Assembly (NCBI GenBank): GCA_015493405.1
Contig: WGDF01000393.1
Span: 1 to 7,242, forward strand
Length of the DNA: 7,242 nt
Source: Flavobacteriaceae bacterium
GTDB taxonomy: Bacteria > Bacteroidota > Bacteroidia > Flavobacteriales > Flavobacteriaceae
Direction of reading: 5' to 3'
This document shows, piece after piece, positions 1 to 7,242 of this stretch. How positions within the stretch are numbered: the first letter of the stretch is position 1; the number at the start of each line of letters is the position of its first letter. A model generated the notes under the pieces. The model saw only the letters and a program-made list of their open reading frames with translations. It made no database searches and was not told the origin of the DNA. The translations under genes and the position numbers were made by a program.

Positions 1-647
<647 letters not shown>

Positions 648-708
648 ACCACTTTGAAGTTTCTAAAACCCTTTTTTGATTTAATTAGCATTGAAAAAAA
701 TATAAAAA

Positions 709-746
709 TACAAAAATACCCTTGTTTTGAAAGGGTATATTTTGTA
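709..746. repeat. Imperfect palindrome upstream of glnN, candidate operator
   Basis: The left arm TACAAAAATACCCTT (709-723) is the reverse complement of the right arm AAGGGTATATTTTGTA (731-746), apart from one extra base (A739) in the right arm. The inner 8 bp (ATACCCTT with AAGGGTAT) are perfect and the spacer is 7 bases. It lies between two divergent genes, so it is not placed to terminate either. The right arm is not followed by a T-run. It covers the spacer of the proposed glnN promoter and its centre is about 49 bases from the start codon. A repressor- or activator-binding site is the simplest reading; a hairpin in the leader of a longer transcript is the alternative. The binding protein is unknown. 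Confidence 0.5.
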
Positions 747-752
747 ATATTG
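722..752 (+). promoter_or_regulatory. Possible Bacteroidota-type promoter for glnN
   Basis: TTG (722-724), then 20 bases, then TAATATTG (745-752). The -7 box has one mismatch to TAnnTTTG and the spacer is one base long, so this is a weaker match than the pseB and hutH promoters. It would start transcription near 757, about 19 bases before the glnN ATG at 776. An alternative -7 box, TATATTTTG at 736-744, has one base too many inside it. The promoter overlaps the palindrome at 709-746. Confidence 0.38.
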
Positions 753-775
753 CAGATATTTTTAAAATTAACCCT

Positions 776-2959
776 ATGTCAAAGATAAGATTTACTGCTA
801 TAAATCAAACTTTCAATCGCAAACCCCTAAAAATAGATTCTATTGCAAAACGTTCGGAAATTTTTGCAAAAAAAGTTTTTGATCAAGAAAAGATGCGAAA
901 TTATCTATCAAAAACTGCTTTAAAAACGGTACTATCAGCCATTGAAAAAGGCAAAAAAATAGACCGCGAAATTGCCGAACATATTGCTGCAGGAATGAAA
1001 AATTGGGCTATAGAAAACGGCGCAACCCATTACACCCACTGGTTCCAACCTTTGACCGGCGCGACTGCCGAGAAACATGATTCTTTTTTTGAGCTCAACC
1101 CTGACGGCAGTTTTCTAGAGAAATTCAGTGGCAGTCAATTAGTCCAACAAGAACCGGACGCCTCCAGTTTTCCCAACGGCGGCATTCGTAATACATTCGA
1201 AGCCCGCGGCTATACGGCTTGGGATCCGTCATCACCAGCCTTTATTTACGGCACAACCCTTTGTATTCCAACGGTTTTTGTATCCTATACCGGCGAAGCA
1301 CTTGACATAAAAACACCACTTTTACGGTCCTTAAACGCATTAGATGAAGCCGCTACTGCCGTTTCTAAATATTTCCATCGCGATGTCAACAAGGTTATCG
1401 CTACTTTGGGTTGGGAGCAAGAGTATTTTCTGGTTGATGCGGCCTTATATAAATCACGTCCCGATTTAATTATGACCGGCAGAACCCTAATCGGACATGC
1501 GCCGGCTCGCGGACAACAACTAGACGATCATTACTTCGGCTCTATTTCCGAACGGGTGATGGCATTTATGCGCGACCTCGAAATTGAGAGTTTAAAACTT
1601 GGCATTCCGGTTAAAACCCGTCACAATGAAGTCGCCCCCAATCAATTTGAATTGGCGCCGGTTTTTGAAGAAGCCAATCTTGCAGTTGACCACAATTCGC
1701 TTTTGATGGATATTATGAAAAAAATTGCCCGTAAGCATAATTTTGAAGTTTTACTGCATGAAAAACCTTTTGCCGGCATCAACGGATCAGGGAAACACAA
1801 TAACTGGTCGATGATGACAAATACTGGCATCAATTTGTTAAGTCCGGGGAAAACACCGATGAAAAATCTTGAATTTTTAGTCTTTTTTATCAACACAATC
1901 AAAGCAGTTAATGATAACGAAGCTTTGTTGAGAGCTTCTATTGCTTCCGCAGGCAATGACCATAGATTGGGCGCTAATGAAGCCCCACCGGCAATTATCT
2001 CTGTATTTATCGGTGAGCAATTAACCAAAGCCTTACAAGAACTGAAAAATGTTTCAAACGGTAAATTATCACCACAAGAGAAAACCGATTTAAAATTGAA
2101 TGTCGTGGGTAAAATACCCGAAATTTTATTGGATAATACCGACCGGAACCGCACTTCACCTTTTGCCTTTACAGGTAACCGGTTTGAATTTAGAGCCGTT
2201 GGATCATCTGCCAATACCGGCAATCCAATGACCATATTAAATATGATTGTAGCCAAACAATTACAAGATTTTAAAAAAGAAGTGGATATTATCATTGAAA
2301 AAGATAATCTTAAAAAAGATGAAGCCATTTTTAATGTTTTGCGGGAATACATTAAACAATCCGAACGCATTTTGTTTGAGGGAGACGGGTACAGCAAAGC
2401 TTGGGAAAAAGAAGCCGTAAAACGCGGTTTAAGCAATACTAAAAATACCCCTGAAGCTTTGAAAATCTATAAAGACACTAAAGTAAAAGCACTTTTTGAA
2501 ACAACCGGCGTGCTTAACAAACGAGAACTCGGGGCTAAATATGAAGTGGAGCTCGAACAATATACCATGAAAGTCTTGATAGAGGCCGGCGTATTGTCAG
2601 ATTTGACAATGAATCATGTAATCCCTGCCGCTATTAAATATCAGCAAGAATTGGTTAAAGTCGTAAAAGGGCTGAAAGATATTGATACTAAAACTTATAA
2701 AACATTGGCACAAGAGCCTTTGCGTATCTTAAATGAAATATCTGAAAATATCTCTAAAGTATCTGAATTGGTACGTAAACTGCGTATGGCTTTGAATCAA
2801 CTTGAAAAGGATGATTTGGAAACCAAAGCTGAAAAATTGGCAACTAAAATCAAACCGGAATTTGATCAAATCAGACAGTATACCGACCAATTGGAAATGA
2901 TGATTGATGATGAAATTTGGCCCTTAACTAAATATCGGGAAATGTTGTTTATCAGATAG
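776..2959 (+). CDS. glnN: Glutamine synthetase type III (GSIII)
   Basis: This is a complete 727-residue cytoplasmic glutamine synthetase of the long type III class; GlnN of Bacteroides fragilis is about 729 residues, whereas type I enzymes are about 470. It makes glutamine from glutamate, ammonia and ATP, the entry step of ammonia assimilation. The GSIII-specific N-terminal domain covers roughly residues 1-200 and includes HYTHWFQPLTG (85-95). The catalytic core follows, with GWEQEYF (212-218; metal-binding Glu), NGSGKHNNWS (336-345; ATP/active-site His341), NDHRLGANEAPPA (394-406) and NRTSPFAFTGNRFEFR (458-473; substrate-binding Arg region). A helical, charged C-terminal region (about 500-727) is typical of the class. 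The ATG at 776 gives the expected N-terminus, and an A/T-rich stretch precedes it with no Shine-Dalgarno. The gene stands alone, divergent from pseB and convergent with korB, under a palindrome that may be its nitrogen-responsive operator. No PII or amt gene is in view. Confidence 0.97.
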   Translation: MSKIRFTAINQTFNRKPLKIDSIAKRSEIFAKKVFDQEKMRNYLSKTALKTVLSAIEKGKKIDREIAEHIAAGMKNWAIENGATHYTHWFQPLTGATAEKHDSFFELNPDGSFLEKFSGSQLVQQEPDASSFPNGGIRNTFEARGYTAWDPSSPAFIYGTTLCIPTVFVSYTGEALDIKTPLLRSLNALDEAATAVSKYFHRDVNKVIATLGWEQEYFLVDAALYKSRPDLIMTGRTLIGHAPARGQQLDDHYFGSISERVMAFMRDLEIESLKLGIPVKTRHNEVAPNQFELAPVFEEANLAVDHNSLLMDIMKKIARKHNFEVLLHEKPFAGINGSGKHNNWSMMTNTGINLLSPGKTPMKNLEFLVFFINTIKAVNDNEALLRASIASAGNDHRLGANEAPPAIISVFIGEQLTKALQELKNVSNGKLSPQEKTDLKLNVVGKIPEILLDNTDRNRTSPFAFTGNRFEFRAVGSSANTGNPMTILNMIVAKQLQDFKKEVDIIIEKDNLKKDEAIFNVLREYIKQSERILFEGDGYSKAWEKEAVKRGLSNTKNTPEALKIYKDTKVKALFETTGVLNKRELGAKYEVELEQYTMKVLIEAGVLSDLTMNHVIPAAIKYQQELVKVVKGLKDIDTKTYKTLAQEPLRILNEISENISKVSELVRKLRMALNQLEKDDLETKAEKLATKIKPEFDQIRQYTDQLEMMIDDEIWPLTKYREMLFIR

Positions 2960-2964
2960 TTAAC

Positions 2965-2986
2965 AGACCTATCGCTAACAAGGTCT
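2965..2986 (+). terminator. Small hairpin just after glnN, possible weak terminator
   Basis: AGACCT (2965-2970) pairs perfectly with AGGTCT (2981-2986) across a 10-base loop, starting 6 bases after the glnN stop, and is followed by TT then GCC. The stem is short and there is no real T-tract, so it could be incidental. The strong hairpin further downstream is the more credible terminator. Confidence 0.2.
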
Positions 2987-3016
2987 TTGCCATAAAAAAA
3001 CACAAACATTCATAAT

Positions 3017-3057
3017 AAAACCCAAGCCCAGCATATATTTTGCCGGGCTTGGGTTTT
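3017..3057. terminator. Bidirectional intrinsic terminator between glnN and korB
   Basis: AAAACCCAAGCCC (3017-3029) pairs with GGGCTTGGGTTTT (3045-3057) in a perfect 13-bp stem. Three more pairs lie inside it (GCA 3031-3033 with TGC 3041-3043) after one A-C mismatch. The stem ends in T's on both strands: TTTTGTATATT on plus, and TTTTATTATG reading out on minus. It sits between two converging genes, 57 bases after the glnN stop and 50 bases after the korB stop, so one structure can end both transcripts. Confidence 0.85.
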
Positions 3058-3107
3058 GTATATTGGGTTAATTAGTTATTTAAAGCCACAGGCCGCTCTT
3101 TTCAATT

Positions 3108-4385
3108 TCAACTTGACACTTGCGACAAATCAACCACCTTCTCAATCACATCGATAAATATATCTTTTAAACGGTGTGTGCTGACAGCTTCTTTTAAGGC
3201 TTCAATCGGCAAAATCTGTTCTTTATTTAAAACATAAGTCGTAGCTGCCAGAGCCGTGCTTTTACGATTGGCCATTTTGCTAAACGGCACAGCAATTAGT
3301 CCGGGAAATTTGGCTTTTAATTCATCCGTAACCAATTTATCATCAATATAGATTTTGGCATCTTTGTGCAACTTATTTTTGACCTTATTCAGACCATCTT
3401 CGGTTACAATGATAAAATAATCGGGTTTTTCAAGTCCGGTATAATTGATTGGTTGGTGGTCGAAAATAACTTCCGCTACCGAAAAACCTGTACCGACGGT
3501 TATCGGGTATTCGCCTTTCATCGTGGTATCTAATCCGGCATACATGCCCGCCATAGCTAAAAATCGGGCTACCGATTGTGCCCCTCCGCCGGCAGAACCT
3601 GCAATCAATATACCTTTGCGTTCTTTTAAATCCGCTTTATATTTATGAGGAATAGTCGCCGTTTGAGCTATTAAAGAAGTCGTTTCCTTATCTTTTATTT
3701 TAGTAGCAGGACGTTGGTGTTCAAAAATTTCTTCATCAGCCACCACTTCAATCAATTCATTCATTTTTTTCATGCCATAAGACGGACACAAACTCGCTGC
3801 TTCCACAATTGAAAAGCCTTCGGTTTCAATCGCTTTTTTCAACGTATCTTTGATTTTATTAGGCGCATTTACTCTAATCGCAAAACGGGCACCTGAAGCA
3901 TGCGTTAACTGAATCAAGTCAAAAGGCGGAATATCTTTTTCAAAATCAATAATCTCTTTAAATTTTTGGGTCGATAAACCACTGATTTGACCGCCGGTCA
4001 TACCGTAAAGTAAATTATTAAGCACAATAAGCGTCATATCGACATTGCGACGGGCCGCTTCCAAAATATGTTGCAAACCGATTGTTGCGCCACCATCACC
4101 AATAAAGGCAATAACTTTCTTATTTTGTTTTTGTGCCACAGCCATAGCAACTCCCAATCCCAAAGCAGGCGAACGGCCATGCAAACCATGGATGGTATGA
4201 GTTGCAAAAAGCGGATCAATCAAACCGCTACAGCCGATATCACTGACTACTATAACATCGTTGGGGCCGTAATTGAGTTCTTGCAAAGCTTTGTTTAAGG
4301 CATTAATGGAAATCCCATGTCCACAGCCGGGACAAAACGGAAATTTTTTATCGGTTAAATAGGTATTTTTTGGATTTTTTGTCAT
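3108..4385 (-). CDS. 2-oxoacid:ferredoxin oxidoreductase, fused beta-gamma subunit
   Basis: A 425-residue protein in two parts. Residues 1 to about 245 are the thiamine-diphosphate beta subunit. They carry FCPGCGHG (17-24), the ThDP/Mg motif GDG (96-98) with Asn124, and NNLLYGMTGGQ (123-133). Cys18, Cys21, Cys52 and Cys200 match the four ligands of the single [4Fe-4S] cluster in this family. Residues about 255-425 resemble the gamma domain, opening with a glycine-rich GSAGGGAQSVARFLA (263-277) and continuing with GEYPITVGTGFSVAEV (291-306); both motifs are diverged from the usual GxGGQG and RGG forms. With the alpha subunit it would oxidatively decarboxylate a 2-oxoacid with CoA, reducing ferredoxin, or run in reverse. 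The substrate (2-oxoglutarate, branched-chain 2-oxoacid or pyruvate) cannot be decided, so no symbol is given. The gene begins 20 bases after the alpha-subunit stop and is surely co-transcribed with it; the start is an ATG. Confidence 0.88.
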   Translation of the reverse strand: MTKNPKNTYLTDKKFPFCPGCGHGISINALNKALQELNYGPNDVIVVSDIGCSGLIDPLFATHTIHGLHGRSPALGLGVAMAVAQKQNKKVIAFIGDGGATIGLQHILEAARRNVDMTLIVLNNLLYGMTGGQISGLSTQKFKEIIDFEKDIPPFDLIQLTHASGARFAIRVNAPNKIKDTLKKAIETEGFSIVEAASLCPSYGMKKMNELIEVVADEEIFEHQRPATKIKDKETTSLIAQTATIPHKYKADLKERKGILIAGSAGGGAQSVARFLAMAGMYAGLDTTMKGEYPITVGTGFSVAEVIFDHQPINYTGLEKPDYFIIVTEDGLNKVKNKLHKDAKIYIDDKLVTDELKAKFPGLIAVPFSKMANRKSTALAATTYVLNKEQILPIEALKEAVSTHRLKDIFIDVIEKVVDLSQVSS

Positions 4386-4404
4386 CTTTCAAAATTTTTG
4401 GCCG

Positions 4405-5520
4405 TTACAATACGGCGTCAATGATTTCTTGCGGGTGTATCATATTTCCCATTTTATTGACTTGTTTGATTTGTTTCACCGGCCGATTTCCAAACAAGAT
4501 TTCTTTATATTGACCGGTCAAGTTTTCTTCGGCCATAACCACTTTATCATAACGATCAATGATGTCATAAATGACAGGTGCCACCGGTAATAAAGATTTA
4601 ACAACTAACAAATCGACTTTTTCCCCTTGTTGTCGCAGGCTTTGTAAAGCATCGCGCGCCGCATCCGCTGTAATGCCCCATGTTACAATAAGTTTTTTTG
4701 CGTCGGGTTGTTCATCTAAATCAAAAAAGGTGAACTCATCAATACGATTGATAAATTTATCATGTAAACGGCGTGAATTGGCCAATGCTTCCGGATCATT
4801 TTTACGTATATTAGCGCCTTCATCATGCGTAGAAGCTGTGATGCGCACCAAATGTTCATCATTGCCCAGCGGTAAAAACGGCGGCACTAAAGATTGGTCT
4901 GCTTTATAAGGCAAATATTCGCCTTCAATCTCAGGTTCCGGCCTTTCGACTTTACCAATGGGTTTAAGTTTGGACAAATCAAATGATTTTTGATACATGA
5001 CCATTTCTTTGGACGTCAATAAAAATACAGGCGTACGAAATTTTACAGCGGTTTCTACAGCTTTAGCCGATAATTCCCAAGCATCTTCAAAATTGGATGG
5101 TGAAAATACCGGCACGGGATAACCGCCTGAAATAATACCTTTTAAAATAGCTAAATCGCCTTGTGCTCCGGTAGTTGCCGAGCCCGTACTGGGCCCCAAT
5201 CGTTGCGTTATGATGATGACCAAAGGCAATTCCATAGCATAAGCCATATTGATGCTTTCAACCATTAAAGCAATACCGGGGAAAGCACTGGATGTCGCCG
5301 GCATTCTTCCGGCAGCTGACATACCTGCCATCCATTGAAAAGTTGTAATTTCATCGGGCGCCGCATAAAATTGCGGAAAACGTTCTTTACCGTATTTATA
5401 CATCCAATTGGATGGGGTAATAGGGTAAGCGACAAAAGTGTCGGCTCCGGCTTGTACCAATGCTTCAATCATTAGTTTTGAGCCGTCTATTAGGGTTTTT
5501 TGAGAGGTTTTTGTTTCCAA
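4405..5520 (-). CDS. 2-oxoacid:ferredoxin oxidoreductase, alpha subunit (KorA/VorB-like)
   Basis: A 371-residue alpha subunit, the usual length for a stand-alone KorA/VorB protein. It has YPITPS (32-37; pyrimidine-binding domain), Glu57 in a PDE sequence where the family has an acidic residue, QRLGPSTG (106-113), QGD (120-122), THDEG (231-235), and the C-terminal transketolase-like part ending with EENLTGQ (331-337). The segment usually written TSGPG is SAFPG here (78-82), a mild divergence. The start chosen is TTG at 5520-5518. No ATG lies in frame between it and the upstream stop, and the first internal ATG (Met17) would remove conserved sequence before the AG-x-x-x-x-x-x-YPITPS stretch. 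It acts as a complex with the downstream beta-gamma protein. It follows hutH by 57 bases on the same strand with a possible promoter between. No gamma domain is fused to it, and no ferredoxin-type delta subunit lies beside it. Confidence 0.88.
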   Translation of the reverse strand: METKTSQKTLIDGSKLMIEALVQAGADTFVAYPITPSNWMYKYGKERFPQFYAAPDEITTFQWMAGMSAAGRMPATSSAFPGIALMVESINMAYAMELPLVIIITQRLGPSTGSATTGAQGDLAILKGIISGGYPVPVFSPSNFEDAWELSAKAVETAVKFRTPVFLLTSKEMVMYQKSFDLSKLKPIGKVERPEPEIEGEYLPYKADQSLVPPFLPLGNDEHLVRITASTHDEGANIRKNDPEALANSRRLHDKFINRIDEFTFFDLDEQPDAKKLIVTWGITADAARDALQSLRQQGEKVDLLVVKSLLPVAPVIYDIIDRYDKVVMAEENLTGQYKEILFGNRPVKQIKQVNKMGNMIHPQEIIDAVL

Positions 5521-5540
5521 AATAGTTAAATTTATAGGGG

Positions 5541-5548
5541 CAAATGTA
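5541..5548 (-). promoter_or_regulatory. Possible -7 box for the oxidoreductase genes
   Basis: On the minus strand this reads TACATTTG, a perfect TAnnTTTG box followed by C, in the 57-base gap between hutH and the alpha subunit. There is no TTG at the expected -33 position, so only half of the promoter is present. If used, transcription would begin near 5536, about 16 bases before the TTG start. No terminator is seen between hutH and this gene, so read-through from hutH is also likely. Confidence 0.33.
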
Positions 5549-5577
5549 AGATTTTTTGTTGAATTGATGTCGTACTT

Positions 5578-7077
5578 TTAACTGATATCTTCCAAATAAA
5601 GATGTTCTATAAAAGCAATGGATCGGGCAATATCTTTTTGTAAAATCCGGTCTTCTTCAATAAAGGGAACTTCTTCTCGGTAAGCTTGGAGTAAAGTCTG
5701 TAAAAAAGGCGCTGTCTTGAGTTTCCTAAATGATAAGGCTTGAGCTGCGGTAAGCAATTCTATGGCCAAAACTTTCTGAACATTGTCAATCACCCGATAG
5801 GCTTTAGTAGCTGCATTGGCCCCCATACTGACATGGTCTTCCTGACCGTTGCTGGACTCAATGGAATCTACACTGGCAGGCGTGGATAATTGTTTATTTT
5901 GACTGACGGCGCTTGCAGAGGCATATTGCGGAATCATTAAACCGGAATTCAGACCGGGATTGTTAACCAAAAAAGCCGGCAAACCCCGCTTGCCACTGAT
6001 GAGTTGGTAGGTACGCCGTTCCGAAATATCGGCGATTTCACTCATAGCAATGGCTAACATATCCAAAGACAAGGCCAATGGTTGCCCGTGAAAATTCCCC
6101 CCCGAAATAATCTTATCTTCATCGGGAAAAATTAATGGATTGTCAGTTACTGCATTGATTTCATTGATGATGGTTCGTTCTACATAAACCACAGCATCTT
6201 TACTGGCTCCATGTACTTGGGGCACACAACGAAACGAATAAGGATCTTGCACATGTTTTTTAGGTTGATGAATCAGTTCGCTATCTTTTAAAATATCACG
6301 AATAAAGGCTGCTGTTTCTATTTGCCCTTGATGTGGCCTGATTTCTTGAACCAAAGCATCGAAAGGTTCTATACGACCATCAAAAGCATCTAAAGATAAA
6401 GCGGCCAACACATCGGCAAAATATAATAACTTTTTAGTTTTGAACAGATTATAAACGCCATAGGCAGACATAAACTGCGTACCGTTTAACAAAGCCAAGC
6501 CTTCCTTAGCTTGTAAAGTAACCGCTTGCCAATTAAATATTTTTAAGATCTCTTTACCGGTATAAATTTTGTCTTGGTAATGCACTTCACCTTTGCCCAT
6601 AAGCGGGAGTGCTAAATGTGCCAGCGGCACCAAATCGCCCGATGCTCCCAATGAACCTTGTCGGTAAACCACCGGAAATATATCGTGATTATAAAATTTA
6701 ATTAACAGTTGAACGGTTTGGAGTTGCACGCCCGAATGGCCTTTGGATAAAGACAAAATTTTGAGGAGCAACATCAACTTAATGATTTCTTGAGGCACCG
6801 GCTCACCAATACCACATGCATGGCTTTTGACCAAATTCTCTTGTAAGCGATTAATTTGACTATCGTCTATTTTAATATTATGCAAAGCCCCAAAGCCGGT
6901 ATTAATCCCATACAAGGGCCGTTCTGATGATTTGATTTTACGGTCTAGGAATTGACGGGCTTTTATAATTTTTTGTATGCTTTCCTCAGAAAGTTTCAGT
7001 TTTTCATTTTGAGAAAAAATTTTCCATAAATCGTTAAGACTTAGAAATTTATCGTCAATTATATGATATGTTTCCAC
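5578..7077 (-). CDS. hutH: Histidine ammonia-lyase (histidase)
   Basis: A complete 499-residue enzyme, within the usual 500-510 range. It removes ammonia from L-histidine to give urocanate, the first step of histidine degradation in the cytoplasm. The self-formed MIO cofactor comes from Ala145-Ser146-Gly147 in GSLGASGDLVPLAHLAL. Other active-site residues seen are Tyr56 in YGINTGFG (56-63), His86 in SHACG, Asn198 in LLNGTQ, Tyr280 and Arg283 in DPYSFRC, and Glu413 in SNGQEDHVSMG. The Ser-His pair at 85-86 is typical of histidine rather than tyrosine or phenylalanine lyases. The start is GTG at 7077-7075: no ATG lies upstream in frame before a stop, the next in-frame Met is too far inside, and a consensus promoter sits at the right distance. 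No hutU, hutI or formimidoyl-glutamate gene is in the window; the next gene downstream is the oxidoreductase alpha subunit. Confidence 0.96.
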   Translation of the reverse strand: METYHIIDDKFLSLNDLWKIFSQNEKLKLSEESIQKIIKARQFLDRKIKSSERPLYGINTGFGALHNIKIDDSQINRLQENLVKSHACGIGEPVPQEIIKLMLLLKILSLSKGHSGVQLQTVQLLIKFYNHDIFPVVYRQGSLGASGDLVPLAHLALPLMGKGEVHYQDKIYTGKEILKIFNWQAVTLQAKEGLALLNGTQFMSAYGVYNLFKTKKLLYFADVLAALSLDAFDGRIEPFDALVQEIRPHQGQIETAAFIRDILKDSELIHQPKKHVQDPYSFRCVPQVHGASKDAVVYVERTIINEINAVTDNPLIFPDEDKIISGGNFHGQPLALSLDMLAIAMSEIADISERRTYQLISGKRGLPAFLVNNPGLNSGLMIPQYASASAVSQNKQLSTPASVDSIESSNGQEDHVSMGANAATKAYRVIDNVQKVLAIELLTAAQALSFRKLKTAPFLQTLLQAYREEVPFIEEDRILQKDIARSIAFIEHLYLEDIS

Positions 7078-7103
7078 TATTTTCTTATTTTTATTAACGG
7101 TTT

Positions 7104-7133
7104 CAAATATACAATTTTCGATTTAAAAACCAA
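7104..7133 (-). promoter_or_regulatory. Consensus Bacteroidota promoter for hutH
   Basis: On the minus strand, TTG (7131-7133) is followed by exactly 19 bases and then TATATTTG (7104-7111), a full match to TTG-N19-TAnnTTTG. Transcription would start near 7098-7100, leaving a leader of about 22 bases before the GTG start at 7077. It lies downstream of a minus-strand terminator, so hutH is probably the first gene of its transcript. Confidence 0.7.
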
Positions 7134-7168
7134 TTGTTTCTTGTTAGTTCAGAAAGAAAGTTTATTCC

Positions 7169-7198
7169 AAAAAAAAGCCACCTGTAAAGGCAGCTTTT
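7169..7198 (-). terminator. Intrinsic terminator for the gene beyond the right edge
   Basis: Read on the minus strand, AAAAGCTGCCT and AGGTGGCTTTT form a hairpin: 6 bp (AAAAGC/GCTTTT), a symmetric two-base internal mismatch, 3 bp, and a 4-base loop. It runs into eight T's (complement of the A-run 7169-7176). The T-run is on the minus-strand 3' side, so it ends a minus-strand transcript entering from the right edge and insulates hutH from it. Confidence 0.62.
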
Positions 7199-7219
7199 AA
7201 AAAATTATAAAAAATTGTT

Positions 7220-7242
7220 CTATTCGGCTTTGACCAGTTCCA
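7220..7242 (-). CDS. Possible C-terminal end of an unidentified minus-strand gene
   Basis: In the minus-strand frame that is open to the window edge, the sequence reads E-L-V-K-A-E then TAG (stop at 7222-7220). The stop lies 21 bases before the terminator hairpin at 7169-7198, the arrangement expected for the end of a gene. Only six full codons are visible, so the product cannot be recognised. Another minus-strand frame stays open to 7200 and cannot be excluded. Confidence 0.38.

Noticed and set aside
709..746. Palindrome read as a transcription terminator
   Set aside because: No gene on either strand ends next to it; both neighbours point away from it, and there is no T-run directly after the stem.
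1642..2436. 264-codon open frame on the minus strand inside glnN
   Set aside because: It lies wholly antisense to strongly conserved glutamine synthetase sequence, has a serine- and leucine-rich composition typical of reverse-frame shadows, and matches no family I recognise.
3081..3107. Short GC-rich stretch after korB as a regulatory palindrome
   Set aside because: Only three-base complementary pieces (GCC/GGC) are present, which is not beyond chance.
5521..5577. In-frame relation between the hutH stop and the alpha-subunit start as a stop-codon readthrough fusion
   Set aside because: The two genes share a frame across 19 codons, but the TAA has no readthrough context or structure, both proteins are complete family-length enzymes, and one frame in three would agree by chance.

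Overview
The window reads as a chromosomal segment of an AT-rich member of the Bacteroidota. Three things suggest this. It carries a long type III glutamine synthetase, a form common in Bacteroidota. Its gaps contain matches to the Bacteroidota housekeeping promoter (TTG, about 19 bases, TAnnTTTG), the best one exact in front of hutH. The start codons lack clear Shine-Dalgarno sequences and are preceded by A/T-rich stretches. A 2-oxoacid:ferredoxin oxidoreductase points to an anaerobic or low-oxygen lifestyle, which is an inference. I cannot name a genus.

Layout. Positions 1-598 (minus strand) hold the first 199 codons of a UDP-GlcNAc 4,6-dehydratase of the PseB type, cut by the window edge. 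A 177-base divergent gap (599-775) carries a promoter for pseB on the minus strand and a promoter plus a 38-base imperfect palindrome for glnN on the plus strand. Positions 776-2959 (plus) are glnN, a complete 727-residue glutamine synthetase III. Positions 2960-3107 separate two convergent genes and contain a strong bidirectional terminator. Positions 3108-5520 (minus) encode a two-gene 2-oxoacid:ferredoxin oxidoreductase: an alpha subunit, then a subunit in which beta and gamma are fused. Positions 5578-7077 (minus) are hutH, histidine ammonia-lyase, with its own consensus promoter. The last 165 bases hold that promoter, a minus-strand terminator, and probably the last few codons of another minus-strand gene.

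How the genes may work together. HutH starts the degradation of histidine to glutamate. Glutamate can be deaminated to 2-oxoglutarate, a possible substrate of the adjacent oxidoreductase, and can also be used by GlnN to assimilate ammonia. This makes a loosely nitrogen- and glutamate-centred neighbourhood. However, no other hut gene, ammonia transporter or PII gene is present, and the oxidoreductase substrate cannot be read from the sequence. PseB belongs to surface-sugar synthesis and appears unrelated.

I found no convincing undescribed system. There are no insertion sequences, CRISPR arrays, tRNAs or phage genes. The most worthwhile leads are the palindrome over the glnN promoter, the beta-gamma fused oxidoreductase with no ferredoxin subunit beside it, and two neighbouring non-ATG starts in the same sequence context.
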